From Osmia lignaria lignaria (Eukaryota > Arthropoda > Insecta > Hymenoptera > Megachilidae): DNA of 64,000 bases. The stretch is from positions 25,828,001-25,892,000 of the forward strand of contig NW_027478161.1 of NCBI RefSeq assembly GCF_051020975.1, in the 5' to 3' direction. The notes beneath the pieces are model-generated. The model had not been told where the DNA came from, ran no database searches, and saw only the letters and a program-made list of their open reading frames with translations. Of the stretch, positions 23,701 through 36,800 are shown in pieces. The position numbers and the translations under genes were made by a program. How positions within the stretch are numbered: position 1 is the first letter of the stretch; every line of letters begins with the position of its first letter.

Positions 23701-24395
23701 TTTTGTAGAGAATTAAGGTTCCTACTTTTTATGTTCTATGATATTTTTTGATCAGATGCGTAGTTCTCGAGATATATCAAGATATTTAAAAGTTCCGAAG
23801 CCGCACCAACATAATAGAGATACAGAAACACCGTGGCCCCTTTCTTTGAGATAACTCTGCACTATTGCGAGCTGGAAATGCCACTTCCAGTTTAGCTGTG
23901 CAGAAGAAGAACAACAAGAAGAAGAAATATCTCGAAATATGTCCGTCAGGCCCCTTCCCTTGAGATAAATCTGCAAATATCTCGGAAACGAAGCGAGCTA
24001 TGGCAAAATGTTAAGAGACCTTTTTTGTAGAGAATTAAGTTTCCTACTTTTTATGTTCTATGATATTTTTTGATCAGATGCGCAGTTCTCGAGATATATC
24101 AAGATATTTAAAAGTTCCGAAGCCGCACCAACATAATAGAGATACAGAAACACCGTGGCCCCTTCCTTTGAGATAACTCTGCACTATTGCGAGCTGCAAA
24201 TGCCACTTCCAGGTTAGCTGTGCAGAAGAAGAACAACAAGAAGAATAAATATCTCGAAATATGTCCGTCAGGCCCCTTCCCTTGAGATATATCTGCAAAT
24301 ATCTCGGAAACGAAGCGAGCTATGGCAAAATGTTAAGAGACCTTTTTTGTAGAGAATTATGTTTCCTACAATTTATGTTCTATGATATTTTTTGA

Positions 24396-27208
24396 TCAGA
24401 TGCGTAGTTTTCGAGATATATCGAGATATTTAAAGGTTCCGAAGCTGCAACAACATAATAAAGATACAGAAACACCGTGGCCCCTTTCTTTGAGATAACT
24501 CTGCACTAGTGCGAGCCGCAAATGCCGCTTCCAGCTTAGCTGTGCAGAAGAAGAACAACAAGAAGAAGAAATATCTCGAAATATGTCCGTCAGGCCCCTT
24601 CCCTCGAGATATATCTGCAAATATCTCGGAAACGAAGCGAGCTATGGCAAAATGTTAAGAGATCTTATTTGTAGAGAATTAAGTTTCCTACTTTTTATGT
24701 TCTATGATATTTTTTGATCAGATGCGTAGTTCTCGAGATATATCAAGATATTTAAAAGTTCCGAAGCCGCACCAACATAATAGAGGTACAGAAACACCGT
24801 GGCCTCTTTCTTTGAGATAACTCTGCACTATTGCGAGCTGCAAGTGCCACTTCAAGCTTAGCTGTGCAGAAGAAGCACAACAAGAACAAGAAATATCTCG
24901 GATTAAGTCCGTCAGGCCCCTTCCCTTGAGCTAAATCTGCAAATATGTCGGAAACGATGCGAGATATGGCAAAACGTTAAGAGACCTTTTTTGTGGACAA
25001 TTAAGTTTCCTACTTTTTATGTTCTATGATATTTTTTGATCAGATGCGTAGTTCTCGAGATATATCAAGATATTTAAAAGTTCCGAAGCCGCACCAACAT
25101 AATAGAGGTACAGAAACACCGTGGCCTCTTTCTTTGAGATAACTCTGCACTATTGCGAGCTGCAAATGCCAGTTCGAGCTTAGCTGTGCGGAAGAAGCAC
25201 AACAAGAACCAGAAATATCTCGGAATATGTCCGTCAGGCCCGTTCCTTTGAGCTGAATCTGCAAATATCTCGGAAGCAATGCGAGCTATGGCAAAACGTT
25301 GAGAGACCCTTTTTGTAGGAAATTAAGTTTCCTACTATTTATGTTCTATGATATTTTTTGATCAGATGCGTAGTTTTCGAGATATATCGAGACATTTAAA
25401 GGTTCCGAAGCCGCACCAACATAATAAAGATACATAAACACCGTGGCCTCTTTCTTTGAGATAACTCTGCACTATTCCGAGCTGCAAATGTAACTTCCAC
25501 TTTAGCTGTGCTGAAGAAGAACAACAAGAAGAAGAAATATCTCGAAATATGTCCGTCAGGCCCCTTCCCTTGAGATGTATCTGCAAATATCTCGGAAACA
25601 ATGCGAGCTATGGCAAAACGTTGAGAGACCTTTTTTGTAGGAAATTAAGTTTCCTACTATTTATGTTCTATGATATTTTTTGATCAGATGCGTAGTTCTC
25701 GAGATATATCAAGATATTTAAAAGTTCCGAAGCCGCACCAACATAATAGAGATACAGAAACAGCGTGGCCCCTTTCCGCGAGATAACTCTGCACTATTGC
25801 GAGCTGGAAATGCCACTTCCAGTTTAGCTGTGCAGACGAAGAACAACAAGAAGAAGAAATATCTCGAAATATGTCCGTCAGGCCCGATCCTTTGAGCTGA
25901 ATCTGCAAATATCTCGGAAACAATGCGAGCTATGGCAAAACGTTGAGAGACCTTTTTTGTAGGAAATTAAGTTTCCTACTATTTATGTTCTATGATATTT
26001 TTTGATCAGATGCGTAGTTTTCGAGATATATCGAGATATTTAAAGGTTCCGAAGCTGCAACAACATAATAAAAATACAGAAACACCGTGGCCCCTTTCTT
26101 TGAGATAACTCTGCACTAGTGCGAGCCGCAAATGCCGCTTCCAGCTTAGCTGTGCAGAAGAAGAACAACAAGAAGAAGAAATATCTCGAAATATGTCCGT
26201 CAGGCCCCTTCCCTCGAGATATATCTGCAAATATCTCGGAAACGAAGCGAGCTATGGCAAAATGTTAAGAGATCTTATTTGTAGAGAATTAAGTTTCCTA
26301 CTTTTTATGTTCTATGATATTTCTTGATCAGATGCGTAGTTCTCGAGATATATCAAGATATTTAAAAGTTCCGAAGCCGCACCAACATAATAGAGGTACA
26401 GAAACACCGTGGCCTCTTTCTTTGAGATAACTCTGCACTATTGCGAGCTGCAAGTGCCACTTCAAGCTTAGCTGTGCAGAAGAAGCACAACAAGAACAAG
26501 AAATATCTCGGATTAAGTCCGTCAGGCCCCTTCCCTTGAGCTAAATCTGCAAATATGTCGGAAACGATGCGAGATATGGCAAAACGTTAAGAGACCTTTT
26601 TTGTGGACAATTAAGTTTCCTACTTTTTATGTTCTATGATATTTTTTGATCAGATGCGTAGTTCTCGAGATATATCAAGATATTTAAAAGTTCCGAAGCC
26701 GCACCAACATAATAGAGGTACAGAAACACCGTGGCCTCTTTCTTTGAGATAACTCTGCACTATTGCGAGCTGCAAATGCCAGTTCGAGCTTAGCTGTGCG
26801 GAAGAAGCACAACAAGAACCAGAAATATCTCGGAATATGTCCGTCAGGCCCGTTCCTTTGAGCTGAATCTGCAAATATCTCGGAAGCAATGCGAGCTATG
26901 GCAAAACGTTGAGAGACCCTTTTTGTAGGAAATTAAGTTTCCTACTATTTATGTTCTATGATATTTTTTGATCAGATGCGTAGTTTTCGAGATATATCGA
27001 GACATTTAAAGGTTCCGAAGCCGCACCAACATAATAAAGATACATAAACACCGTGGCCTCTTTCTTTGAGATAACTCTGCACTATTCCGAGCTGCAAATG
27101 TAACTTCCACTTTAGCTGTGCTGAAGAAGAACAACAAGAAGAAGAAATATCTCGAAATATGTCCGTCAGGCCCCTTCCCTTGAGATGTATCTGCAAATAT
27201 CTCGGAAA
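24396..27208 (+). repeat. Five-monomer (1,610 bp) tandem duplication with type II monomers
   Basis: The stretch from about 24396 to 25598 is repeated at 26006-27208. Shared words are GAAGCTGCAACAACATAAT, AAATGCCGCTTCC, CGGATTAAGTCC, TTGTGGACAATT, CAGAACCAG-like tracts and TGTAACTTCCAC. The monomer at 25684 (CAGCGTGGCC, TTTCCGCGAG) fills the spacer. This is where type II monomers first appear: GCACAACAAGAAC, GATGCGAGATATGG, AAACGTTAAGAG. Differences between the halves include TTCTTGATCAG near 26321 and AAAATACAG near 26071. The copy-2 equivalent is 41138-43950. Confidence 0.85.
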
Positions 27209-30200
27209 CGAAGCGAGCTATGGCAAAATGTTAAGAGACCTTTTTTGTAGAGAATTAAGTTTCCTACTTTTTATGTTCTATGATATTTTTTGATCAGATG
27301 CGTAGTTCTCGAGATATATCAAGATATTTAAAAGTTCCGAAGCCGCACCAACATAATAGAGATACAGAAACACCGTGGCCCCTTTCTTTGAGATAACACT
27401 GCACTATTGCGAGCTGCAAATGCCACTTCCAGCTTAGCTGTGCAGAAGAAGAACAACAAGAAGAAGATATATCTCGAAATATGTCCGTCAGGCCCCTTCC
27501 CTTGAGATAAATCTGCAAATATCTCGGAAACGAAGCGAGCTATGGCAAAATGTTAAGAGACCTTATTTGTAGAGAATTAAGTTTCCTACTTTTTATGTTC
27601 TATGATATTTTTTGATCAGAAGCGTAGTTTTCGAGATATATCGAGATATTTAAAAGTTCCAAAGCCGCACCAACATAATAGAGGTACAGAAACACCGTGG
27701 CCTCTTTCTTTGAGATAACTCTGCACTATTGCGAGCTGCAAGTGCCACTTCAAGCTTAGCTGTGCAGAAGAAGCACAACAAGAACAAGAAATATCTCGGA
27801 TTAAGTCCGTCAGGCCCCTTCCCTTGAGCTAAATCTGCAAATATGTCGGAAACGATGCGAGATATGGCAAAACGTTAAGAGACATTTTTTGTGGAGAATT
27901 AAGTTTCCTACTTTTTATGTTCTATGATATTTTTGGATCAGAGGCGTAGTTTTCGAGATATATCAAGATATTTAAAAGTTCCGAAGCCACACCAACATAA
28001 TAGAGATACAGAAACACCGTGGCCCCTTTCTGTGAGGTAACTCTGCACTATTGCGAGCTGCAAATGCCAGTTCCAGCTTAGCTGTGCAGAAGAAGCACAA
28101 CAATAACAAGAAATATCTCGGAATATGTCCGTCAGGCCCCTTCCATTGAGCTAAATCTGCAAATATCTCGGAAACGATGCGAGCTATGGCAAAATGTTAA
28201 GAGACGTTTTTGGAGAGAATTAAGTTTCCTACTTCTTATGTTCTATGATATTTTTTGATCAGATGCGTAATTCTCGAGATATATCAAGATATTTAAAAGT
28301 TCCGAAGCCGCACCAACATAATAGAGATACAGAAACACCGTGGCCCCTTTCTGTGAGATAACACTGCACTATTGCGAGCTGCAAATGCCACTTCCAGCTT
28401 AGCTGTGCTGAAGAAGAACAACAAGAAGAAGAAATATCTCGAAATATGTCGGTCAGGCCCCTTCCCTTGAAGTAAATCTGCAAATATCTCGGAAACGATG
28501 CGAGCTATGGCAAAATGATAAGAGACCTTTTTTGTAGAGAATTACGTTTCCTACAATTTAGTTTCTATGATATTTTTTGATCAGATGCGTAGTTTTCGAG
28601 ATATATCGAGATATTTAAAGGTTCCGAAGCCGCAACAACATAATAAAGATACATAAACACCGTGGCCTCTTTCTTTGAGATAACTCTGCACTATTCCGAG
28701 CTGCAAATGCCACTTCCAGCTTAGCTGTGCAGAAGAAGCACAACAAGAACAAGAAATAACTCGGAATATGTCCGTCAGGCCCCTTCCCTTGAGCTAAATC
28801 TGCAAATATCTCGGAAACAATGCGAGCTATGGCAAAATATTAAGAGATCTTTTTTGTAGGAAATTAAGTTTCCTACTATTTATGCTCTATGATATTTTTT
28901 GATCAGATGCGTAGTTCTCGAGATATATCAAGATATTTAAAAGTTCCGAAGCCGCACCAACATAATAGAGATACAGAAACACCGTGGCCCCTTTCTTTGA
29001 GATAACTCTGCACTATTGCGAGCTGGAAATGCCACTTCCAGTTTAGCTGTGCAGAAGAAGAACAACAAGAAGAAGAAATATGTCGAAATATGTCCATCAG
29101 GACCCTTCCCTTGAGATAAATCTGCAAATATCTCGGAAACGAAGCGAGCTATGGCAAAATGTTAAGAGACCTTTTTTGTAGAGAATTAAGTTTCCTACTT
29201 CTTATGTTCTATGATATTTTTTGATCAGATGCGTAATTCTCGAGATATATCAAGATATTTAAAAGTTCCGAAGCCGCACCAACATAATAGAGATACAGAA
29301 ACACCGTGGCCCCTTTCTGTGAGATAACTCTGCACTATTCCGAGCTGCAAATGCCACTTCCAGCTTAGCTGTGCATAAGAAGCACAACAAGAACAAGAAA
29401 TATCTCGGAATATGTCCGTCAGGCCCCTTCCCTTGAGCTAATCTGCAAATATCTCGGAAACAATGCGAGCTATGGCAAAATATTAAGAGATCTTTTTTGT
29501 ACGAAATTAAGTTTCCTACTATTTATGCTCTATGATATTTTTTGATCAGATGCGTAGTTCTCGAGATATATCAAGATATTTAAAAGTTCCGAAGCCGCAC
29601 CAACATAATAGAGATACAGAAACACCGTGGCCCCTTTCTTTGAGATAACTCTGCACTACTGCGAGCTGCAAATGCCACTTCCAGCTTAGCTGTGCAGAAG
29701 AAGAACAACAAGAAGAAGTAATATCTCGAAATATGTCCGTCAGGCCCCTTCCCTTGAGATAAATCTGCAAATATCTCGGAAACGAAGCGAGCTATGGCAA
29801 AATGTTAAGAGACCTTATTTGTAGAGAATTAAGTTTCCTACTTTTTATGTTCTATGATATTTTTTGATCAGATGCGTAGTTCTCGAGATATATCAAGATA
29901 TTTAAAAGTTCCGAAGCCGCACCAACATAATAGAGGTACAGAAACACCGTGGCCTCTTTCTTTGAGATAACTCTGCACTATTGCGAGCTGCAAATGCCAC
30001 TTCCAGCTTAGCTGTGCAGAAGAAGCACAACAAGAACAAGAAATATCTCGGAATATGTCCGTCAGGCCCCTTCCCTTGAGCTAAATCTGCAAATATCTCG
30101 GAAACGATGCGAGCTATGGCAAAATGTTAAGAGACCTTTTTTGTAGAGAATTAAGTTTCCTACTTCTTATGTTCTATGATATTTTTTGATCAGACGCGTA

Positions 30201-30511
30201 ATTCTCGAGATATATCAAGATATTTAAAAGTTCCGAAGCCGCACCAACATAATAGAGATACAGAAACACCGTGGCCCCTTTCTGTGAGATAACTCTGCAC
30301 TATTGCGAGCTGCAAATGCCAGTTCGAGCTTAGCTGTGCGGAAGAAGCACAACAAGAACCAGAAATATCTCGGAATATGTCCGTCAGGCCCGTTCCTTTG
30401 AGCTGAATCTGCAAATATCTCGGAAACAATGCGAGCTATGGCAAAACGTTGAGAGACCCTTTTTTTAGGAAATTAAGTTTCCTACTATTTATGTTCTATG
30501 ATATTTTTTGA
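27209..30511 (+). repeat. Mixed type I / type II monomer block (copy 1)
   Basis: Monomers at 27616, 27938, 28581, 29225, 29868 and 30190 carry type II words, while 27294, 28259, 28903 and 29546 are type I. The two kinds nearly alternate over the last eight monomers, giving a loose two-monomer rhythm. Small deletions occur at 27938 (TTTTTGGAGAG) and 29225 (GAGCTAATCTG). Private changes include ACAATAACAAG near 28099, AATAACTCGG near 28757 and GTGCATAAG near 29372. The block recurs at 43951-47253. Confidence 0.82.
28903..29224 (+). repeat. G-like monomer outside the left HOR block
   Basis: This monomer, and its copy at 45645, carries TCCATCAGGACCC, the private word of variant G of the left block (2503, 5073, 6039, 9584). 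It also shares GAGCTGGAAATG and CCAGTTTAGC with G. It lacks the G word AAGTTGCGAAG, reading AAGTTCCGAAG instead, and has a private ATATGTCGAAATATG. It lies about 19 kb from the nearest G in the left block, among type II neighbours. Confidence 0.8.
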
Positions 30512-30833
30512 TCAGATGCGTAGTTTTCGAGATATATCGAGACATTTAAAGGTTCCGAAGCCGCACCAACATAATAAAGATACAGAAACACCGTGGCTCC
30601 TTTCTTTGAGATAACTCTGCACTATTGCGAGCTGGAAATGCCACTTCCAGTTTAGCTGTGCAGAAGAAGAACAACAAGAAGAAGAAATATCTCGAAATAT
30701 GTCCGTCATGCCCCTTCCCTTGAGATAAATCTGCAAATATGTCGGAAACGAAGCGAGCTATGGCAAAATGTTAAGAGACCTTTTTTGTAGAGAATTAAGT
30801 TTCCTACTTTTTATGTTGTATGATATTTTTTGA
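30512..30833 (+). repeat. Chimeric monomer at the junction of the two large copies
   Basis: The first 66 bases equal the monomer at 47254 (GAGACATTTAAAGG, ATAATAAAGA). From 30585 on it equals the monomer at 12804 (GTGGCTCCTTTC, GAGCTGG, GTCATGCCCC, ATATGTCGG). The two parents agree only at AGATACA (30578-30584; 12870-12876; 47320-47326) between the last left-specific base and the first right-specific base, so the exchange maps to seven bases. This is what an in-register unequal crossover between monomers about 17.7 kb apart would leave. Confidence 0.92.
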
Positions 30834-33800
30834 TCAGATGCGTAGTTCTCGAGATATATCAAGATATTTAAAAGTTCCGAAGCCGCACCAACATAATAGA
30901 GATACAGAAACACCGTGGCCCCTTTCTTTGAGATAACGCTGCACTAGTGCGAGCCGCAAATGCCACTTCCAGCTTAGCTGTGCAGAAGAAGAACAACAGG
31001 AAGAAGAAATATCTCGAAATATGTCCGTCATGCCCCTTCCCTTGAGATAAATCTGCAAATATCTCGGAAACGAAGCGAGCTATGGCAAAATGTTAAGAGA
31101 CCTTTTTTGTAGAGAATTAAGTTTCCTACTTTTTATGTTCTATGATATTTTTTGATCAGATGCGTAGTTCTCGAGATATATCAAGATATTTAAAAGTTCC
31201 GAAGCCGCACCAACATAATAGAGATACAGAAACACCGTGGCCCCTTTCTTTGAGATAACGCTGCACTAGTGCGAGCCGCAAATGCCACTTCCAGCTTAGA
31301 TGTGCAGAAGAAGTACAACAAGAAGAAGAAATATCTCGAAATATGTCCGTCAGGCCCCTTCCCTTGAGATATATCTGCAAATATCTCGGAAACGAAGCGA
31401 GCTATGGCAAAATGTTAAGAGACCTTTTTTGTAGAGAATTATGTTTCCTACAATTTATGTTCTATGATATTTTTTGATCAGAAGCGTAGTTTTCGAGATA
31501 TATCGAGATATTTAAAAGTTCCGAAGCCGCACCAACATAATAGAGATACAGAAACACCGTGGCCCCTTTCTTTGAGATATCTCTGCACTATTGCGAGCTG
31601 CAAATGCCACTTCCAGCTTAGCTGTGCAGAAGAAGAACAACAAGAAGAAGAAATATCTCGAAATATGTCCGTCAGGCCCCTTCCCTTGAGATAAATCTGC
31701 AAATATCTCGGAAACGAAGCGAGCTATGGCAAAATGTTAAGAAACCTTATTTGTAGAGAATTATGTTTCCTACAATTTATGTTCTATGATATTTTTTGAT
31801 CAGAAGCGTAGTTTTCGAGATATATCGAGATATTTAAAAGTTCCGAAGCCGCACCAACATAATAGAGATACAGAAACACCGTGGCCCCTTTCTTTGAGAT
31901 AACTCTGCACTAGTGCGAGCCGCAAATGCCACTTCCAGCTTAGCTGTGCAGAAGAAGAACAACAAGAAGAAGAAATATCTCGAAATATGTCCGTTAGGCC
32001 CCTTCCCTTGAGATAAACCTGCAAATATCTCGGAAACGAAGCGAGCTATGGCAAAATGTTAAGAGACCTTTTTTGTAGAGAATTAAGGTTCCTACTTTTT
32101 ATGTTCTATGATATTTTTTGATCAGATGCGTAGTTCTCGAGATATATCAAGATATTTAAAAGTTCCGAAGCCGCACCAACATAATAGAGATACAGAAACA
32201 CCGTGGCCCCTTTCTTTGAGATAACTCTGCACTATTGCGAACTGCAAATGCCACTTCCAGCTTAGCTGTGCAGAAGAAGAACAACAAGAAGAAGAAATAT
32301 CTCGAAATATGTCCGTCAGGCCCCTTCCCTTGAAATAAATCTGCAAATATCTCGGAAACGAAGCGAGCTATGGCAAAATGCTAAGAGACCTTTTTTGTAG
32401 AGAATTATGTTTCCTACAATTTATGTTCTATGATATTTTTTGATCAGAAGCGTAGTATTCGAGATATATCGAGATATTTAAAAGTTCCGAAGCCGCACCA
32501 ACATAATAGAGATACAGAAACACCGTGGCCCCTTTCTTTGAGATAACTCTGCACTAGTGCGAGCCGCAAATGCCACTTCCAGCTTAGCTGTGCAGAAGAA
32601 GAACAACAAGAAGAAGAAATATCTCGAAATATGTCCGTTAGGCCCCTTCCCTTGAGATAAACCTGCAAATATCTCGGAAACGAAGCGAGCTATGGCAAAA
32701 TGTTAAGAGACCTTTTTTGTAGAGAATTAAGTTTCCTACTTTTTATGTTCTATGATATTTTTTGATCAGATGCGTAGTTCTCGAGATATATCAAGATATT
32801 TAAAAGTTCCGAAGCCGCACCAACATAATAGAGATACAGAAACACCGTGGCCCCTTTCTTTGAGATAACTCTGCACTATTGCGAGCTGGAAACGCCACTT
32901 CCAGCTTAGCTGTGCAGAAGAAGAACAACAAGAAGAAGAAATATCTCGAAATATGTCCGTCAGGCCCCTTCCCTTGAGATATATCTGCAAATATCTCGGA
33001 AACGAAGCGAGCTATGGCAAAATGTTAAGAGACCTTTTTTGTAGAGAATTATGTTTCCTACAATTTATGTTCTATGATATTTTTTGATCAGAAGCGTAGT
33101 TTTCGAGATATATCGAGATATTTAAAAGTTCCGAAGCCGCACGAACATAATAGAGATACAGAAACACCGTGGCCCCTTTCTTTGAGATAACTCTGCACTA
33201 GTGCGAGCCGCAAATGCCACTTCCAGCTTAGCTGTGCAGAAGAAGAACAACAAGAAGAAGAAATATCTCGAAATATGTCCGTCAGGCCCCTTCCCTTGAG
33301 ATAAATCTGCAAATATCTCGGAAACGAAGAGAGCTATGGCAAAATGTTAAGAGACCTTTTTTGTAGAGAATTAAGTTTCCTACTTTTTATGTTCTATGAT
33401 ATTTTTTGATCAGATGCGTAGTTCTCGAGATATATCAAGATATTTAAAAGTTCCGAAGCCGCACCAACATAATAGAGATACAGAAACACCGTGGCCCCTT
33501 TCTTTGAGATAACTCTGCACTAGTGCGAGCCGCAAATGCCACTTCCAGCTTAGCTGTGCAGAAGAAGAACAACAAGAAGAAGAAATATCTCGAAATATGT
33601 CCGTCATGCCCCTTCCCTTGAGATAAATCTGCAAATATCTCGGAAACGAAGCGAGCTATGGCAAAATGTTAAGAGACCTTTTTTGTAGAGAATTAAGTTT
33701 CCTACTTTTTATGTTCTATGATATTTTTTGATCAGATGCGTAGTTCTCGAGATATATCAAGATATTTAAAAGTTCCGAAGCCGCACCAACAGAATAGAGA

Positions 33801-36800
33801 TACAGAAACACCGTGGCTCCTTTCTTTGAGATAACTCTGCACTATTGCGAGCTGGAAATGCCACTTCCAGTTTAGCTGTGCAGAAGAAGAACAACAAGAA
33901 GAAGAAATATCTCGAAATATGTCCGTTAGGCCCCTTCCCTTGAGATAAACCTGCAAATATCTCGGAAACGAAGCGAGCTATGGCAAAATGTTAAGAGACC
34001 TTTTTTGTAGAGAATTAAGTTTCCTACTTTTTATGTTCTATGATATTTTTTGATCAGATGCCTAGTTCTCGAGATATATCAAGATATTTAAAAGTTCCGA
34101 AGCCGCACCAACATAATAGAGATACAGAAACACCGTGGCCCCTTTCTTTGAGATAACTCTGCACTATTAAGAGCTGCAAATGCCACTTCCAGCTTAGCTG
34201 TGCAGAAGAAGAACAACAAGAAGAAGAAATATCTCGAAATATGTCCGTCAGGCCCTTTCCCTTCAGATAAATCTGCAAATATCTCGGAAACGAAGCGAGC
34301 TATGGCAAAATGCTAAGAGACCTTTTTTGTAGAGAATTATGTTTCCTACAATTTATGTTCTATGATATTTTTTGATCAGAAGCGTAGTTTTCGAGATATA
34401 TCGAGATATTTAAAAGTTCCGAAGCCGCACCAATATAATAGAGATACAGAAACACCGTGGCCCCTTTCTTTGAGATAACTCTGCACTAGTGCGAGCCGCA
34501 AATGCCACTTCCAGCTTAGCTGTGCAGAAGAAGAACAACAAGAAAAAGAAATATCTCGAAATATGTCCGTCAGGCCCCTTCCCTTGAGATAAATCTGCAA
34601 ATATCTCTGAAACGAAGCGAGCTATGGCAAAATGTTAAGAGACCTTTTTTGTAGAGAATTAAGGTTCCTACTTTTTATGTTCTATGATATTTTTTGATCA
34701 GATGCGTAGTTCTCGAGATATATCAAGATATTTAAAAGTTCCGAAGCCGCACCAACATAATAGAGATACAGAAACACCGTGGCCCCTTTCTTTGAGATAA
34801 CTCTGCACTATTGCGAGCTGCAAATGCCACTTCCAGCTTAGCTGTGCAGAAGAAGAACAACAAGAAGAAGAATATCTCGAAATATGTCCGTCAGGCCCCT
34901 TCCCTTGAAATAAATCTGCAAATATCTCGGAAACCAAGCGAGCTATGGCAAAATGCTAAGAGACCTTTTTTGTAGAGAATTATGTTTCCTACAATTTATG
35001 TTCTATGATATTTTTTGATCAGAAGCGTAGTTTTCGAGATATATCGAGATATTTAAAAGTTCCGAAGCCGCACCAACATAATAGAGATACAGAAACACCG
35101 TGGCCCCTTTCTTTGAGATAACTCTGCACTAGTGCGAGCCCCAAATGCCACTTCCAGCTTAGCTGTGCAGAAGAAGAACAACAAGAAGAAGAAATATCTC
35201 GAAATATGTCCGTCAGGCCCCTTGCCTTGAGATAAATCTGCAAATATCTCGGAAACGAAGCGAGCTATGGCAAAATGTTAAGAGGCCTTTTTTGTAGAGA
35301 ATTATGTTTCCTACAATTTATGTTCTATGATATTTTTTGATCAGAAGCGTAGTTTTCGAGATATATCGAGATATTTAAAACTTCCGAAGCCGCACCAACA
35401 TAATAGAGATACAGAAACACCGTGGCCCCTTTCTTTGAGATAACTCTGCACTAGTGCGAGCCGCAAATGCCACTTCCAGCTTAGCTGTGCAGAAGAAGAA
35501 CAACAAGAAGAAGAAATATCTCGAAATATGTCCGTCATGCCCCTTCCCTTGAGATAAATCTGCAAATATCTCGGAAACGAAGCGAGCTATGGCAAAATGT
35601 TAAGAGACCTTTTTTGTAGAGAATTAAGTTTCCTACTTTTTATGTTCTATGATATTTTTTGATCAGATGCGTAGTTCTCGAGATATATCAAGATATTTAA
35701 AAGTTCCGAAGCCGCACCAACAGAATAGAGATACAGAAACACCGTGGCTCCTTTCTTTGAGATAACTCTGCACTATTGCGAGCTGCAAATGCCACTTCCA
35801 GTTTAGCTGTGCAGAAGAAGAACAACAAGAAGAAGAAATATCTCGAAATATGTCCGTTAGGCCCCTTCCCTTGAGATGAACCTGCAAATATCTCGGAAAC
35901 GAAGCGAGCTATGGCAAAATGTTAAGAGACCTTTTTTGTAGAGAATTAAGTTTCCTACTTTTTATGTTCTATGATATTTTTTGATCAGATGCGTAGTTCT
36001 CGAGATATATCAATATATTTAAAAGTTCCGAAGCCGCACCAACATAATAGAGATACAGAAACACCGTGGCCCCTTTCTTTGAGATAACTCTGCACTAGTG
36101 CGAGCCGCAAATGCCACTTCCAGCTTAGCTGTGCAGAAGAAGAACAACAAGAAGAAGAAATATCTCGAAATATGTCCGTTAGGCCCCTTCCCTTGAGATA
36201 AACCTGCAAATATCTCGGAAACGAAGCGAGCTATGGCAAAATGTTAAGAGACCTTTTTTGTAGAGAATTAAGGTTCCTACTTTTTATGTTCTATGATATT
36301 TTTTGATCAGATGCGTAGTTCTCGAGATATATCAAGATATTTAAAAGTTCCGAAGCCGCACCAACATAATAGAGATACAGAAACACCGTGGCCCCTTTCT
36401 TTGAGATAACTCTGCACTATTGCGAACTGCAAATGCCACTTCCAGCTTAGCTGTGCAGAAGAAGAACAACAAGAAGAAGAAATATCTCGAAATATGTCCG
36501 TCAGGCCCCTTCCCTTGAAATAAATCTGCAAATATCTCGGAAACGAAGCGAGCTATGGCAAAATGCTAAGAGACCTTTTTTGTAGAGAATTATGTTTCCT
36601 ACAATTTATGTTCTATGATATTTTTTGATCAGAAGCGTAGTTTTCGAGATATATCGAGATATTTAAAAGTTCCGAAGCCGCACCAACATAATAGAGACAC
36701 AGAAACACCGTGGCCCCTTTCTTTGAGATAACTCTGCACTAGTGCGAGCCGCAAATGCCACTTCCAGCTTAGCTGTGCAGAAGAAGAACAACAAGAAGAA

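Larger units (their letters stand above)
14414..24395 (+). repeat. Central mosaic of alternating monomer variants (copy 1)
   Basis: Thirty-one monomers mostly alternate between a CTAGTGCGAGCCGC form (e.g. 15058, 15702, 16346) and a CTATTGCGAGCTGC or CTATTGCGAACTGC form (e.g. 14736, 15380, 16024), with the order broken by pairs of the same form. This suggests an older two-monomer organisation later shuffled. Marker changes include GTAGTATTCGAG at 15713, ACCAATATAATAG near 17688 and a one-base deletion GAAGAATATCTCG near 18127, which makes 17956 a 321-bp monomer. The sequence recurs unchanged as far as I read at 31156-41137. Confidence 0.85.
12877..30584 (+). repeat. Large tandem duplication, copy 1 (17,708 bp, 55 monomers)
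   Basis: From about 14.4 kb to 30584 this matches 31.1-47.3 kb at a constant offset of 16,742 bp. From 12877 to about 13.4 kb it matches 30585 to about 31.1 kb at an offset of 17,708 bp. The 966-bp change in offset equals three monomers present only here. Rare variants shared by both copies include TTAGATGTGCAG with AAGTACAAC (14557/31299), GCACTATTAAGAGC (17419/34161), TTTCATGTTC (22440/39182) and TTTCCGCGAG (25775/42517). The only difference I noticed between the copies is A at 26073 against G at 42815, although I did not compare every base. Confidence 0.93.

Noticed and set aside
24396..24717. Polyadenylation signal AATAAA in CATAATAAAGATAC
   Set aside because: It is present only in variant monomers as a single-base change from AATAGA, with no associated transcription unit.
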